A stretch of 64,000 nucleotides of DNA from contig CM042693.1 in NCBI GenBank assembly GCA_023614405.1, positions 158,860,731 through 158,924,730 of the forward strand, written 5' to 3'. Position 1 is the first letter of the stretch; the number at the start of each line of letters is the position of its first letter. Under the pieces are notes generated by a model, which had not been told where the DNA came from, searched no databases, and saw only the letters and a list, made by a program, of their open reading frames with translations. The translations under genes and the position numbers were made by a program. This document shows, piece after piece, positions 10,148-22,429 of this stretch. This DNA comes from Avena insularis (taxonomy: Eukaryota > Streptophyta > Magnoliopsida > Poales > Poaceae).

Positions 10148-10435
10148 TTGTTCAACCACAAGATTTTACTTAGAAATTGGAATGAGGAGATTCTTGATAG
10201 CTTCCATGTCTCGATGCTCAAATTGTCCTTTACCATCCACGAGAGAGACATGCAGTTGGAGGAAAGGGAGAATGCCGGAGAGGATCTTCGTGGAGACCCC
10301 TACTCCTATCCCAGTGATGATGATGATTTTATGGAAGATCAGGCTATGGATTTCTTCACCGATGAGGATGATTACGCCTTTATCGATGACGACGAGGATG
10401 ATGAGGATGACGACTACACCGACTCCGAGGAGTAG
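10148..10435 (+). CDS. Acidic leader ORF of Gypsy element
   Basis: Open frame of 95 codons upstream of gag. The N-terminal half is mixed helix-like (MQLEERENAGEDLRGDPYSY) and the C-terminal half is almost entirely Asp/Glu with aromatic residues (DDDDFMEDQAMDFFTDEDDY, then EDDEDDDYTDSEE). I recall similar acidic leader ORFs in large Triticeae Gypsy families, but I do not recognise a named domain. The start is uncertain; the conserved part begins near residue 33. It is intact although gag and pol downstream are broken. Confidence 0.55.
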   Translation: MFNHKILLRNWNEEILDSFHVSMLKLSFTIHERDMQLEERENAGEDLRGDPYSYPSDDDDFMEDQAMDFFTDEDDYAFIDDDEDDEDDDYTDSEE

Positions 10436-10667
10436 TAGCACTTGAGCACTAGCGTAGTGAGTAGTATTCGGTCCCACTGTATCGTAGATTCCAGAATGGT
10501 TCTTAAAACCATCTGTTTTTCCTTGCTGTGGTGTGCGTTGTATCGTGTGAATGAATGAATGAAAAAGAAAGTTGCTAGAAAAAATCTGAGTCAAACCTTT
10601 AAAACTTTTCAAAGACCCAAAACCTTAGAAATTTCCCTCTTTTCTCATGATCTATCTCAATCTTCAG

Positions 10668-11660
10668 ATGCCACGTGGAGGAAGTGGTTCAGCCCCGGAC
10701 CCAATGTTGCAGATCCTGCAAATGTTGACTTCTGACTGTGAAGCTGAAAGAGCGGAACGTCAAGCCAACCTAGCCACTCTGCAACAGATAGCCCAGCTAG
10801 CCCACAACAACCAAGGCCACGGAAATCAGGACAACCATGGATCTAAGCTCAAAAATTTCCAGAATACCAACCCACCCGTTTTCACCAAGTCATAAGAACC
10901 CCTAGATGCCGATGATTGGCTGCAAACCATGGAAAATAACTTAGAAGTCGCCGGAGTGGAAGCCAACGAGAAAGTCCTGTTCGCCACCCATTATCTAGCC
11001 GGAGATGCCAGGGCATGGTGGAATAGTGTTCGTGCAATGACCGGAGGCCAGATGATGACCTGGGAGGAATTCAAGGTCAAGTTTAGCAGAACCCATGTGC
11101 CTCCAGGTTTGATCAAGAGAATGAGAGACGAGTTCAGAGAGCTGAAGCAAGGAAGGATGACTGTAGTGGAATACCGTGACAAATTTTTGTCATTAGCTAG
11201 GTATGCCCCGGACGAGATAGACACCAAAGCCAAGAAGAAAGAAAGATTCCTAAATGGTCTGCATGATGAGATGCAGACGGTGTTAGTCAATATCCCCTTT
11301 GCTTATATTGAAACCCTTGTCGACTCTGCTATCCAGATGGAAGGAAAGATCAACCAAGACAATGAGAACCGCAAGCGTCGTATGATGCATCAGCCAGGAA
11401 CCCATCAGACCCCAAAGTATCGCCCCAACCCATCTCCAGGATTTTCCCCAAGAACCAAAAGACCCCCGATGACCCGTCCGACCTACCCCAACCGTGGAAA
11501 CCCTAGACCCGGAGCAAATCACAACAACCCCGGCAACTCTAGAAATTTCAACCGTGCCCCACCCAAGTTCAACACCAACAATGCTACCCCCAACACCAAC
11601 ACTACCCTGAGGACTGGAAGCAATATCAGGCTCGTCAGCCTAAGGACAAGTCACAAGTGA
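10668..11660 (+). pseudogene. Gypsy gag (capsid), interrupted
   Basis: The start MPRGGSGSAPDP at 10668 is preceded by CAG and may be a splice acceptor. The retrotransposon gag domain (PF03732-like) runs about 10910-11340: WLQTMENNLEVAGV, LAGDARAWWNSV, WEEFKVKFSRTHVP, MTVVEYRDKFLSLARYAPDE. A Pro/Asn/Arg-rich linker follows. A TAA at 10893-10895 splits the frame, and a one-base frameshift around 11585-11605, just after a CCCCC run, takes the frame to a TGA at 11658 while the zinc knuckle lies in the next frame. Confidence 0.85.
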
Positions 11661-14600
11661 CCTGTTATGACTGTGGAAATAAAGGCCACTATTCCAACAA
11701 GTGCCCCAACAAGAAGAATGCTATAGCCCCTAATGCCAATGCCCCAGCTCAGCAGCAGCGTCGTGTCCAGCCAGGAAGAAGATTTGCCCCAGGGAATTCA
11801 CTCAACCGCAATGGCCGTCTTTTTCTCATGCATGCTGAAGAAGCTCAGGAAGCGCCAGACGTCGTGCTGGGTATGTTTTCTGTTAATTCGGTACTTGCAA
11901 GAGTGTTGTTTGACTCTGGTGCATCACATTCATTTGTCACCGAAGAATTTGCCTGCACTAGTAAAACTCAACCAACCAAACTGAAGCATGTTATGATTGT
12001 GAAAATTCCCGGATCAACCACCAAGGCTAGGCAAATTTGCAAAGCCGTCCCTATCCGAATCCATGGCATAGATTTTTATGCTAATCTAATAGTACTCGGA
12101 ACTAAAGGTTTAGAAGTAGTACTAGGAATGGATTGGATGTCCAAACATAAGGGATTGATTGACTGTGCCAAGAAAGCCATCACCATGACCAGTACCGCCG
12201 GAATATCAGTCGAGCATATATCTGAAACCTTACCTCGCCAATTCAAGTGTAACAAGAGTATAGCCCAACCTACCATTGACCAAGTCCGGATAGTCTGTGA
12301 ATACCCCGATGTATTTCCAGATGTTTTGCCCGGTATGCCCCCAGATCGAGATATCGAGTTTATCATCGAACTAATCCCTGGAACTGGACCCATAGCCCAG
12401 AGACCCTATAGTATGAACCCGTCAGAGCTCGCAGAACTAAAGAAGCAACTGGATTCCATGTTAGAAATTGGATTGATTCAACCAAGTGCGTCACCATGGA
12501 GATCACCTGTCTTATTTGTGGACAAGAAGGATGGAGGTAACCATTTGTGTACGGATTATCGGAAGTTAAATGATGTCACCATCAAGAACAAGTACCCCTT
12601 GCCCAAGATAGAAGATTTGTTTGATCAGTTGACCGGTGCCTGTGTGTTTCTAAGATTGATCTTAGAACCGGCTATCATCAACTCAAAATTAAATGCAGAG
12701 GATATTCCAAAGACCGCTTTACCACGGATTGGATTATACGAGTATACAGTCATGTCTTTTGGATTAACCAATGCCCCCGCTTATTTCATGAACCTCATGA
12801 ATAAGATTTTTATGGACTTCCTGGATAAGTTTGTCATTGTTTTCATCGATGACATTCTGATTTATTCCAAATCAGAAGAAGAACATGAGCTACACCTAAG
12901 GACCATTCTTGGAACCCTTAGAGAGCATCAGATGTATGCAAAGTTTAGCAAATGTGAATTCTGGTTACAGGAGGTAGGATTCCTCGGTCACATTGTATCA
13001 GCCGGAGAAATTGCTGTTGACCCTGCCAAAGTGAAAGATGTAGAAGATTGGCAAGCCCCAACCACTCAAACCCAAGTCCGTGCCTTTCTCGGATTGGCGG
13101 GATATTACCGCAAATTCGTAGAAGGATTCTCGAGTATCGCCAGACCCATGACCCAATTGCTGAAGAAGGACAAGAAGTTTGAATGGACCGACAAATGTGA
13201 AGCGACTTTTCAAGAACTCAAGAGGAGATTGATTTCAGCCCCAATCTTGATCATGCCGGATATCACGAAGCCCTTCGATGTGTATTGTGACGCATCCAAG
13301 ATCGGTCTCGGATGTGTGGTAATGCAAGAAGGCAAAGTTATATCTTATCTATCTCGACAATTGAAGCAACATGAGCAAAACTACCCAACCCATGACCTCG
13401 AAATCGCAGCCGTAGTTATAGCCCTGAAGACATGGAGACATTACCTGATGGGAAACCGTTGTGAGATGTATTCAGATCATAAGAGCCTAAAGTATATATT
13501 CACTCAGAAGGAGTTGAATATGAGGCAGAGAAGATGGATTGAGCTAATCAAGGATTATGACCTGGACATTCACTATCACCCTGGTAAGGCCAACGTGGTA
13601 GCCGATGCCCTTAGAAGATTGCCATGCCGCTTGAACTCCATGATTTTGAAGGAGCAACCAAGTTTGCACAAGGAGATGGAAGATTTTCGAATGGAATTAG
13701 TAAGTGAAGGATTTTTGGCTAGCATAGAACTTCAACCCACTTTGATCAGTCAGATTAAAGAGGAGCAGAAGGTAAATGCCAGTATCGACGGAATCAAGCG
13801 TCGTATCGATACAGGCAAAGTACCCGGATTCACCGAGGACGAAGAAGGAGTTCTGTGGTACAAAGGACGCCTTTGTGTACCAGCAGATTCTGAGTTGAAA
13901 GAAGTTATCTTGAAGGAGGCTCATGATACTCTTTATTCTATCCATCCCGGAGGAACTAAGATGTATCAAGATTTAAAAGAGCAATTTTGGTGGCATAAGA
14001 TGAAGAGAGAAATCGGAAGCTATATCGCCAAGTGTGATATATGTTAGCGAGTCAAGGCAGGACATCAAAGACCCGCTGGATTGTTGCAACCTTTGCAAAT
14101 TCCGGAATGGAAATGGGATTCTGTAGGAATGGACTTTATCACTGGACTACCTACTTCTAGTAGGGGAAATGACTCTATCTGGGTCATAGTGGACAGATTG
14201 TCCAAAGTCGCCCATTTCTTGCCCGTCAAAACCACATATCAGAGTTCGAAGCTAGCGGAGTTGTACATCGCTAGAATCGTCACTTTGCACGGAGTCCCCA
14301 AGAACATAGTATCGGATCGAGGAACTCAGTTTACCTCGAGATTCTGGAAGAAAGTTCAAGAAGGTTTAGGAACCCGCCTAGATTTCAGTACCGCGTATCA
14401 CCCTCAGACCGATGGACAAACGGAGCGAGTAAATCAAATACTCGAAGATATGCTTAGAGCATGTGTGATAGAATATGGATCCAAGTGGGAAGACTGTCTG
14501 CCGTTTGCAGAATTTTCATACAAGAACAGTTACCAAGCTAGTTTGCAAATGGCCCCCTTTGAATTCATGAACGGAAGAAAGTGCCGCACCCCTTTGAACT

Positions 14601-15187
14601 GGTCGGAAGTAGGAGAGAGTCAGATTTTCGGACCCGACATCCTACGAGAAGCAGAAGAGAAGGTTCACAAGATTTGTGAGCACCTCAAGACCGCCCAATC
14701 CCGAGAGAAGATTTATGCCGACAAGATACGTCGAGACCTCGCCTTCAATATAGGAGATTTTGTTTATATGAAAGTGTCGCCATTGAAGGGAATGCAACGT
14801 TTCCAACTCAAAGGAAAGTTATCCCCCAGATATATCGGACCTTTCAAAATTCTGAAACATCGAGGAGAAGTATCGTATCAATTGGAACTACCTAAAGAGA
14901 TGTCAGTTGTGCACAATGTGTTCCATATCTCGTTACTTCGCAAGTGTCTCGAAGTCCCCAAGAAGACCGAAGTGTTCAACAATATCGATCATCGAACCAT
15001 AGAGATCAACGATGACCTGACCTATCCCGAAGTACCCATCCGAATTTTGGAAGAAGCTTTCCGAACTACCCGAATCCGAAGCATCAAGTTTCTCAATATT
15101 CAGTGGAGCACCCACACAGAAGAGGAAGCTACCTAGGAGCGCGAAGATCACATCAGGACGGAGTTTCCCGATCTCTTCAAATCCTAG
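11605..15187 (+). pseudogene. Gypsy chromovirus pol: zinc knuckle, protease, RT, RNase H, integrase, chromodomain
   Basis: Domains in order: CCHC knuckle [14 protein letters not shown] (~11660-11702); aspartic protease [10 protein letters not shown] (~11908); reverse transcriptase with [12 protein letters not shown] (~12845); RNase H with [21 protein letters not shown] and NVVADAL (D-E-D-D all present); integrase HHCC (HPGGTKMYQ...KCDIC), then D (MDFITGLP), D (VSDRGTQF) and E (DGQTERVNQ); and a chromodomain-like tail ending at 15185-15187. Breaks: a compensated frameshift in RT at ~12648-12694, indels near 12718-12732, a TAG at 14045-14047 within the integrase zinc region, and a TAG at 15134-15136 where the left copy has TGG. 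The typical Tekay/Del domain order supports the call. Confidence 0.9.
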
Positions 15188-15246
15188 GTAATCTTTCCGT
15201 CCTTTTTCAAATCTCGGGACGATATTTTGTTTAAGGGGGGAAGGTT

Positions 15247-18200
15247 TGTAACATCCCAAAAATACTAAGCTTGGATCATCAAATTCTAATCATCAAAATT
15301 AGGGTTAACAAAAACTTTTCTAATTAAAATTAGGAATGCATGCATATGTGTATGCATTGATTTTGAAATTCTTTTAAACCACCTTGTTTGTTTGTTTCAT
15401 TGCTTGTAAAATGTTTCTTAGGTGAAATAAACATCATCTAAAACATTTCCCACACTTTTCCTAAAAGACAAGTAAATCAAAACACATATATTAAATGAAT
15501 GGCCACTTTGACCAATTTAACTCTCATGCCTACTTTGGTTGTCTCAAACTTTCAGAACCTAACAGAAACTTTTCTGGATCTTTGCACCCCTTGAATGTAC
15601 TCATAACAAGGTATCAAGGCCCACTTTGTGATCATCCAGAAACTTTCAAATGCATAGTTTAAATGACAATTCAAAATTGAATCTTTATCATATGGGAAGA
15701 TCCCACTTATTCAAAAACCACTCAAACAAGCTCAACTTGCAAAACCCCAGTATATGTAGATTCACCAGCACCAATCTAGCAAACCCACCAAAAATCTTTT
15801 CAAAATTCAAAACTTGAGTTCATGCGGCCATTTCATCAAACAGGTTGTACACACATATCAAACAAACATCAAACACTATAGTGTGCAGTAAAATTGGCCT
15901 AACTTGTTCCCTAGTTAGCTCACACCCAGCCCAGTAGATCATCTAGGAAGTTTAACTAAGGACTAGCACCCCTATGAGCTTGCCATTGCCATCAATGGTG
16001 AACAGCCGAGCACCCCCTTGTCACCCCATTGTGGACAGCAGGCTAGAGGAAGATTTAGCCGTGCCAACCTTGTCTGGGAGGCAGCCCACCGTCCACCGCC
16101 ACCCTCGGCGTTGCCAAGCCCTGGACCACGCGCACAAGCCGCGCCCAGACCGCCAGATACCATGCTGAGCATGCGCCAGAGCACGACCCTCGACCAGCGC
16201 CCACAGACCGTGCGCCGCCCTCACCGCGTGCACACACGCTCACCATCAACCTAGGAGACCACCAGACATCCCCGTTTGCCGCCCCGTGCCGCACAGCCAC
16301 CGCCCGCCGTCGAAGACGCCGCCTCTGCCGCGCAGAGCACCGCCCGTTCCAGACCAAACCCCACCACCCCATGCCTCGAGACCATGTAGTTGAGCATCGC
16401 CAGGAGACACCGCACCGTCCCCTACCCTTGCCCATGCCAATAGCCGCCTGTAACATCGCCCCCGACGAGCTCACCGTGCGCCCCGACGGTCCCCTCGCTC
16501 GACTATAAATAGAGGCCACCCCCGCACGATTTCTTCACACCATCTCACTCCCCTCTCCTCACTGATCGTGCCACACCGTTCTCAGAGCAAGGCGAGCACC
16601 ACCCCACCGGAATTTCACCAGAGCCCGCCGCCTCTGGAGAAGAAGGGAGCCAGCGATTGGAGCCGCCCCAAGAGAAGCCACTGGTACCAGGAGATTCGTC
16701 GTCGTCGACTTCGTCGTTTGCCCGCCTCGCCGACCCTCGCCAGTACCCCGGTGAGCCCCCAGCAACCCTCACTGGCCGCGCTAGGTTTCGTTCTCGCCGG
16801 CGTTGTCTCGCGTCGACGATGACTCCCAGCCGTTGGATTAGAACTAGATCGAACGATCCACGTTGCCCCATACCGCTTCGCCCAGCACCGGGGGGATGAC
16901 GAGTGGGTACACCCACTTAAGCAGCCCGCCGGAGCACTGCGCTTAGCAGGCCGGCCCGTTAACTTTTCCCGCGCAGCCCAGTTTTTCAAATTAAACTTTT
17001 TCTATTTCAATTCAAACACACTTTTGTACCCAACTTCAAAAATCAACCCAGATCGATTCAGTGCACCAAATTGAATGAAACCAATTTTGTTTGAAAGGTC
17101 CGTGAATGCTGAATCCAAGCCCGTTGGATTAAAGTCATTTGGATCTATAGATCACCCATGGTAAAAATAACAAGGCAGAAGCTTTTCTGCATTCAAACAT
17201 TTTTCAAATTCAAACCATAATAGCTTTTGAGTTGATTCCAACTCTCAAAAATCACATTTAACCATAACTTTTAGAATATATAAAAATATATAGGTTTACT
17301 TGCAGAAATAATGTTCAAGTAATAAAAGAATGCTACATAAGCATTTCTAGCCACATTAATTAATTAAAATAAAAGGGTAAAACCTTATTAAAATTGTGAC
17401 ACCACTTTAAATCACATTCCCTTGGACTACAATATGTGGTGATGACATGTGTCAACATGATCCCATGTTTGGTTTGGAGAATATTAAATCTTAAGTAGTT
17501 TTTCAATGAGTAGAAATTACTTTTCTAAAATAAAAGGAATTAAATCAAGCCTTAACCTTGTAATGTTAGGGATGATGCTAGATCATCTATAGGACCCTTG
17601 TGTGTGATGATTGCAAGTAGTTAAGTATTGTTTGGTGATTGTGTACCTCGTATTTATTCATAGACGCTAGTATCGACCAAGGATACGAGGAGGAAGGATG
17701 ATACTACGAAGAAGAAGCCGAGGAGAACTTCAACCACTGCTCTGCACAAGGCAAGATGATACTATACTAATGCAAGCTAAAACTTGCAAGACACTCTACT
17801 TTTGCAAGCCTTACTAATCAAGTTGACCTATGCAAGCTAACCCTTGCAAGATACCCTACTGAGGCAACAAACCCCTACTTGTTACTATGCCTACTATATG
17901 CCTTAAGCATATGTGATCATACCCACTTGATAAACCAATCCTAGTTTTATTTACAAGCTTCTTACTTTATTTCTTTATCAAAGGTTACGTAGAGTGTACT
18001 TAAGTGACTTATAGATACTGGAAAGATTCTGAAGGTTGCATAAAGAGCATTAAATTTGACCTAAGCCAGGAACCTTGATATCATCCTAAGATATAAGGTT
18101 GTACTTAGTTAAAACTCCACTAGATACTACCCCATCATTAGTACTACCCCCACCTGTAGGTGCTAGTGCTAAGCATAAAACTTGATCAACTTTAGATGGG

Positions 18201-19323
18201 AATACTTGGTGGAAAAATGGTTATGAAAACCTTGGAATGATGGATCATTCTATTGAAATGTTTTGGACATGTGTTTCCGAACACTTGATGACTTTGGTGA
18301 TGAAAATGTGGAGGCATGAGCCTTAGCCCTTTATAAAACTGATGGTTGTCTGGATGCGATACCATTCCAATTTTATCGTACAACCACAATACCCGAATAT
18401 TGGGTAGGGCTTGACTAGAAACTTATATTCCTTAGTATTAGTTCCCTCATGGCCAAGGTCTGAGCTGAGGCTACCTTGTGAAGATTGTCCACCTGTGCAG
18501 TACCCAAGATGACAGTTGGTCATGGTTGGGAGGCCAAACTCACAGGAGAGGTGATTATACTAGGGCGTGTAATTGAAAGGTTAGGATTGATTATCCGCAT
18601 ACTGAGTATGGTGAATTCATGATTTGTTCCTGACGGATGTATCGAATGTTGTGGTGAAAGTGTACAATCTCTGCAGAGTGTCAAACTATTCGAATAGCCG
18701 CGTCCGCGGTTATGGACAGTTGGAGTGGCCATACTGTTCCCCCGTCAGACTTTTCAAAATGACTTGTGAAATGGATTAAGACTTTGACTTAACCACAACA
18801 GAGTTGTGACATGAGTTACAACATCCCAGTTAGGAGTTATAAAATTTTGACTAGCTTTAGAACTTAGTAGAGATAAATCTGGCTTTTGCAAAACAACCCT
18901 AGAGCCTAGTGTCCTATTATCCAAACCCCCCCCCTTTACCTGTTAGTATTGGTTTGCGAGTACTTAAAGAGTACTCGTGGCTTTGTCCCTGGCTATTCCC
19001 ATGGCCAGACTATGAAGAGGAGTACCTGGAAGATGGACCCCAGGAGGTTACGACAACTAGGATCATCTCCCATCGTCAGCATTGCCTGTGACCCCGAAGA
19101 TGGAGCTTCGCCACGCCATCAAGTATTATTTCGTATTCCGCTGCTTGATGTTGTATTAAGAACTGGATCATGAGATCCCTATTTGTGTAAGAACTTATGT
19201 ATTGTTTGTAATGGATGATGTACTATGGTATTCAATTCTGTTATGTCTCGCAAAAATGGTAATCCTGGGATTGCGATGTATGGCATAACAGGCATCTAGG
19301 ATTGAAAAATCCGGTTGTTGACA
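15247..19323 (+). mobile_element. Gypsy 3' LTR, right copy (~4.08 kb)
   Basis: It starts TGTAACATCCC directly after a polypurine tract and ends ...CCGGTTGTTGACA. The promoter block spans about 15990-16900, with CTATAAATAG at 16503-16512. 15247-17755 matches 7136-9618 closely; 17755-19323 is present only here. ORFs in the GC-rich part are on both strands without domains. An alternative is that 17755-19323 belongs to a different insertion, but the TG...ACA ends and the absence of internal termini favour one long LTR. Confidence 0.72.
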
Positions 19324-20694
19324 ATAGATCTAGATCCTACGGTCATGGATCAAACGACCACAGACGGGCGGCGCTAGCGGCGATAATCGGCGGCGGCGGC
19401 GGTTTCTGTCAGAGACGATGCCGACGATTTAGGTCGCGCGGGAGAGGGGGAAGTGGCTTACTGAGTTCATCGTGTGCTGCTGATGCTCAAGGTAGGCTTC
19501 GTTGGCAAAGGGGCGCACCGTGGATGTCGCTGGAGCTCGTCGGAGTCGTGCGCGGCGTCGGGTGTTTGCAGATGTCAACATTGCCGAGGCTCTGCGTCTT
19601 CCTAGCACGAATAAAGTGCATCAGGGGGTACGCAAGGTCACAGTGAGCAAGATGGTTTCAAGGACAAGGCAAGGGGAGCTCGATTCTTACCGCTATTGCT
19701 CGTCGGAGTTGAGCGGCGGCTCTGGTGGTTGCGGCCGTGAACGAAGAAGACGACCTGGGGCGATACAGTACAAACAGAGGGTGTGAGAAGATGCGCACGG
19801 GCAAGACAGACAAGCTCGTATGAACGAGAGGTGAAGGGGAGCACGGGGCTCACCGGAATAGGTCGCTGGAGTGCGTCGGTGCTGCGGTGCTCGAATGTGT
19901 GCAGCCTGGTGGCGGAAATGGTGTGCCGAGTGAGGGGAAATGAGCAGAGAAGAGAGGGGGTCTTATAGTCAAAGCAGGGGCGAGAATCTCGCGAGGAAAC
20001 GCCGGCAATCAAGCCCGCATGAAACGCGGCAGTGATGAGGTAACGGCGGCGTCGACGGGGTCGTGGGGGCGCGTGGCTGGGGATGATGCTCGCATGGCAC
20101 TTGGGTCCACTAGTCAGCGAGCGTGGAGTAGCTCTGTCCCGCGTGAGAGAAAGAAGGGGAAAACCCCGGGTGGGCTTAGTGGGCTAGGTCTGTTGTTGGG
20201 CTGAAAGTCTGGCGCCGACCCAGTTGGGTTTTCTATTTCTTTTTCTGATTTGATTTTCAGGAATCATTTTCAAGTAAATTCAAAAGAAATTGAATTCAAA
20301 TCTTTTCTGGATTTTTGTAGAGTGTAACCTTCATACTTTTGGGCATAAAACCATGTTGTCTCTCTGTACTTGCTTTGTCCCTTTGAATAATCAAAATAAA
20401 CAGTGCCACAACACTTGATTTGAATAAATTTTGAAGATGGTTTTTAAACCATATTTGTTTTGTAAATTTTTCCAAACTCCAACATTCAACCAATACAACA
20501 AGAGAGCAAACAAAGCTTGGTTTAAAACAATTATACTCTCATTTGAGAGTGGCAATAGATTAATGTTTGCTTACATAAAATAATAGCACTAAGTGCTTCT
20601 GTTTTCTTGAAATGAGTTTGATATTTGATCCCTAAATGATATGCATGCATGGATGATATGCAATCTTTGAAAACATTATTTTAGGGATGTTACA
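19324..20694 (-). mobile_element. LTR fragment, minus strand
   Basis: Its 5' end, TGTAACATCCC on the minus strand, is at 20694. Reading leftward an AT-rich U3 leads to a GC-rich promoter block (19330-20210) with a TATA-like GACTATAAGA at 19961-19970. It stops where the plus-strand LTR ends at 19323, so its U5 end is missing. It is inserted just inside a Copia element next to that element's PBS. The ORFs on both strands have no recognisable domains. Confidence 0.65.
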
Positions 20695-20738
20695 TACCCG
20701 TGCAAAGAATCTACGCATAGATCCGGCTCTGATACCAC
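20695..20738 (-). promoter_or_regulatory. Copia primer-binding site and start of internal region
   Basis: On the minus strand TGGTATCAGAGC (complement of 20726-20737) lies one base inside the LTR end. This is the primer-binding site complementary to initiator Met-tRNA, used by many plant Copia elements. Only 43 bp of internal sequence remain before the LTR fragment at 20694. Confidence 0.85.
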
Positions 20739-22391
20739 TGAAGGGTTCGCAACATAGAAAACAAAAAATTTCCTACGATGGGAACTAAGTACCAAGATCT
20801 ATCTACTAGATACAAACAACGGGCGGATGTATATCCGTAGAGAACATACCCTTGACGACCGACAAAGTTTAACGAGTTGAACTCGTGGTTGATGTAGACG
20901 ATCTCTTGCTGATCTCAAGATCGAGAGGAAGTCCTAGCGCCGCAAAGCAGCAGCGCATCCGTGCTCGCACACACGTACAAGACACCGAGCAACCTCCGCC
21001 TCCTCACTCTAGCGATGCAGCGGAAGCACAACCCTTTCTTGCCAAATATCCACCGGGAACATGTATCTCGCTAGTCCGAGACCATGGGGGATAAATTCTA
21101 GAGGGGGAGAGAGATCCTTCACGAGGAGGTGTGAGTGAGAGAGAGGGAGAGGGGTGCCTTTTATAGGAGAGGGGGGACCCCAAGGGGGTGGCCGACACAT
21201 GGGGGCTGCCCCCTTGCCCTCCCCTCATTCATGTGGGTGGACACTCCACTCACAAAATTCCTTTAAATTCCCTCCACTCAAAATCCCACTCAAAATTGCT
21301 ATTAAATTTCCACCAAATTTAATGCAAACTCTCATTAAATAAAACTCTTTTTATTTATTCAGAATTTTTGTCAATTACTTTAATGACAAACATTCACATA
21401 TAATCCCTTGCTATATTCCATTTCACATGCAAAAACACTTTCTGCAATTTCACCAGAAAACTTGTTTCAGTATCTAGTGAAATAAATTCCTGCGCTTGTT
21501 ATTCTTTCCGACATGAAACTTTTGCTCCAATTAGATGTCAGTGTCCCTTAAGTGTGTCACCCTACGGTTCGCGAATAATGCATACATGATCGAGACCCTT
21601 CTCGGATCAATAATCAGAAGCGGGACCTGGAGATCCATACTGACTCCCACACATTCAACGATGACTTTCCTGTGATCGTTGGAACCTTTTACGCTAGTAT
21701 CTTAATCCATTTGTTTCACGATATATTACATGTACGAGATTCGATCATCGGTATCTCCATACCTAGTTTGATCTCGATACCGAAATGCACTCTTTTCTCG
21801 TTCCCGTGATATAACATTCTAGTGATTAAATCACTTGCTTGCAAGCTAACCAATGTGATATCACCGAGAGGTCCCAGAGTATATCTATCCGTCATTGGGA
21901 TGAACAATTTCCACTCTTGATCCATGAGCCTCAACATAACACTTTAGTAGTTTTGAAGTCATCTTTATAATCACCTAGTTTTGGTGTGACATTTGATGTC
22001 ATCAAGAAACTCTTCCGTGTTAGTGATTGACATGATCTCATGGTCTAAGGATTAGGATAATTCGTAAGTTGTTTAAAGCAATATAAACTCAATGACTTTG
22101 ATCGTAATTCTATACTTCGGATGAATGTTCATCACATCATTACACTAATGTTGTGATCTCGTTATCAACAACATCCAATGTCTATGATCAGGAAACTGTG
22201 ATCATCTTGTTAATCAACGAACTAGTTTAATAGAGAAGCATAACAAGGAAGTTTCTGTTTGTTTATTAAACACACATGTATTAACGTTTCTGTATTAATA
22301 CAATTATAGCATGAAAAATAAACATCTATCATATACTTGGAATACACATAATAAACACTTTATTATTGCCTCCCAAAGCATATTCCCTTCG
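20739..22391 (-). mobile_element. Copia 5' LTR (~1.65 kb), minus strand
   Basis: On the minus strand it starts near 22391 with (T>C)GAAGGGAATATGC...AGGCAATAATAAAG and ends CGAACCCTTCA at 20739, giving a 7-bp terminal inverted repeat TGAAGGG/CCCTTCA with the first T mutated. TATAAAAGG lies at about 21159-21167. The start resembles other Triticeae Copia LTRs ('AATATGCC...GGCAATAATAAA'). No polyprotein from this element is in the window. Confidence 0.8.
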
Positions 22392-22429
22392 GATCTCGAG
22401 GGCGAGATCCATTGTTAGTGGTGTCGAAT
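22392..22429. other. Short flank between Copia LTR and large LTR
   Basis: Thirty-eight bases of unknown origin containing GGATCTCGAGGGCGAGATCC, a 20-base near-perfect palindrome at 22391-22410. Confidence 0.4.
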
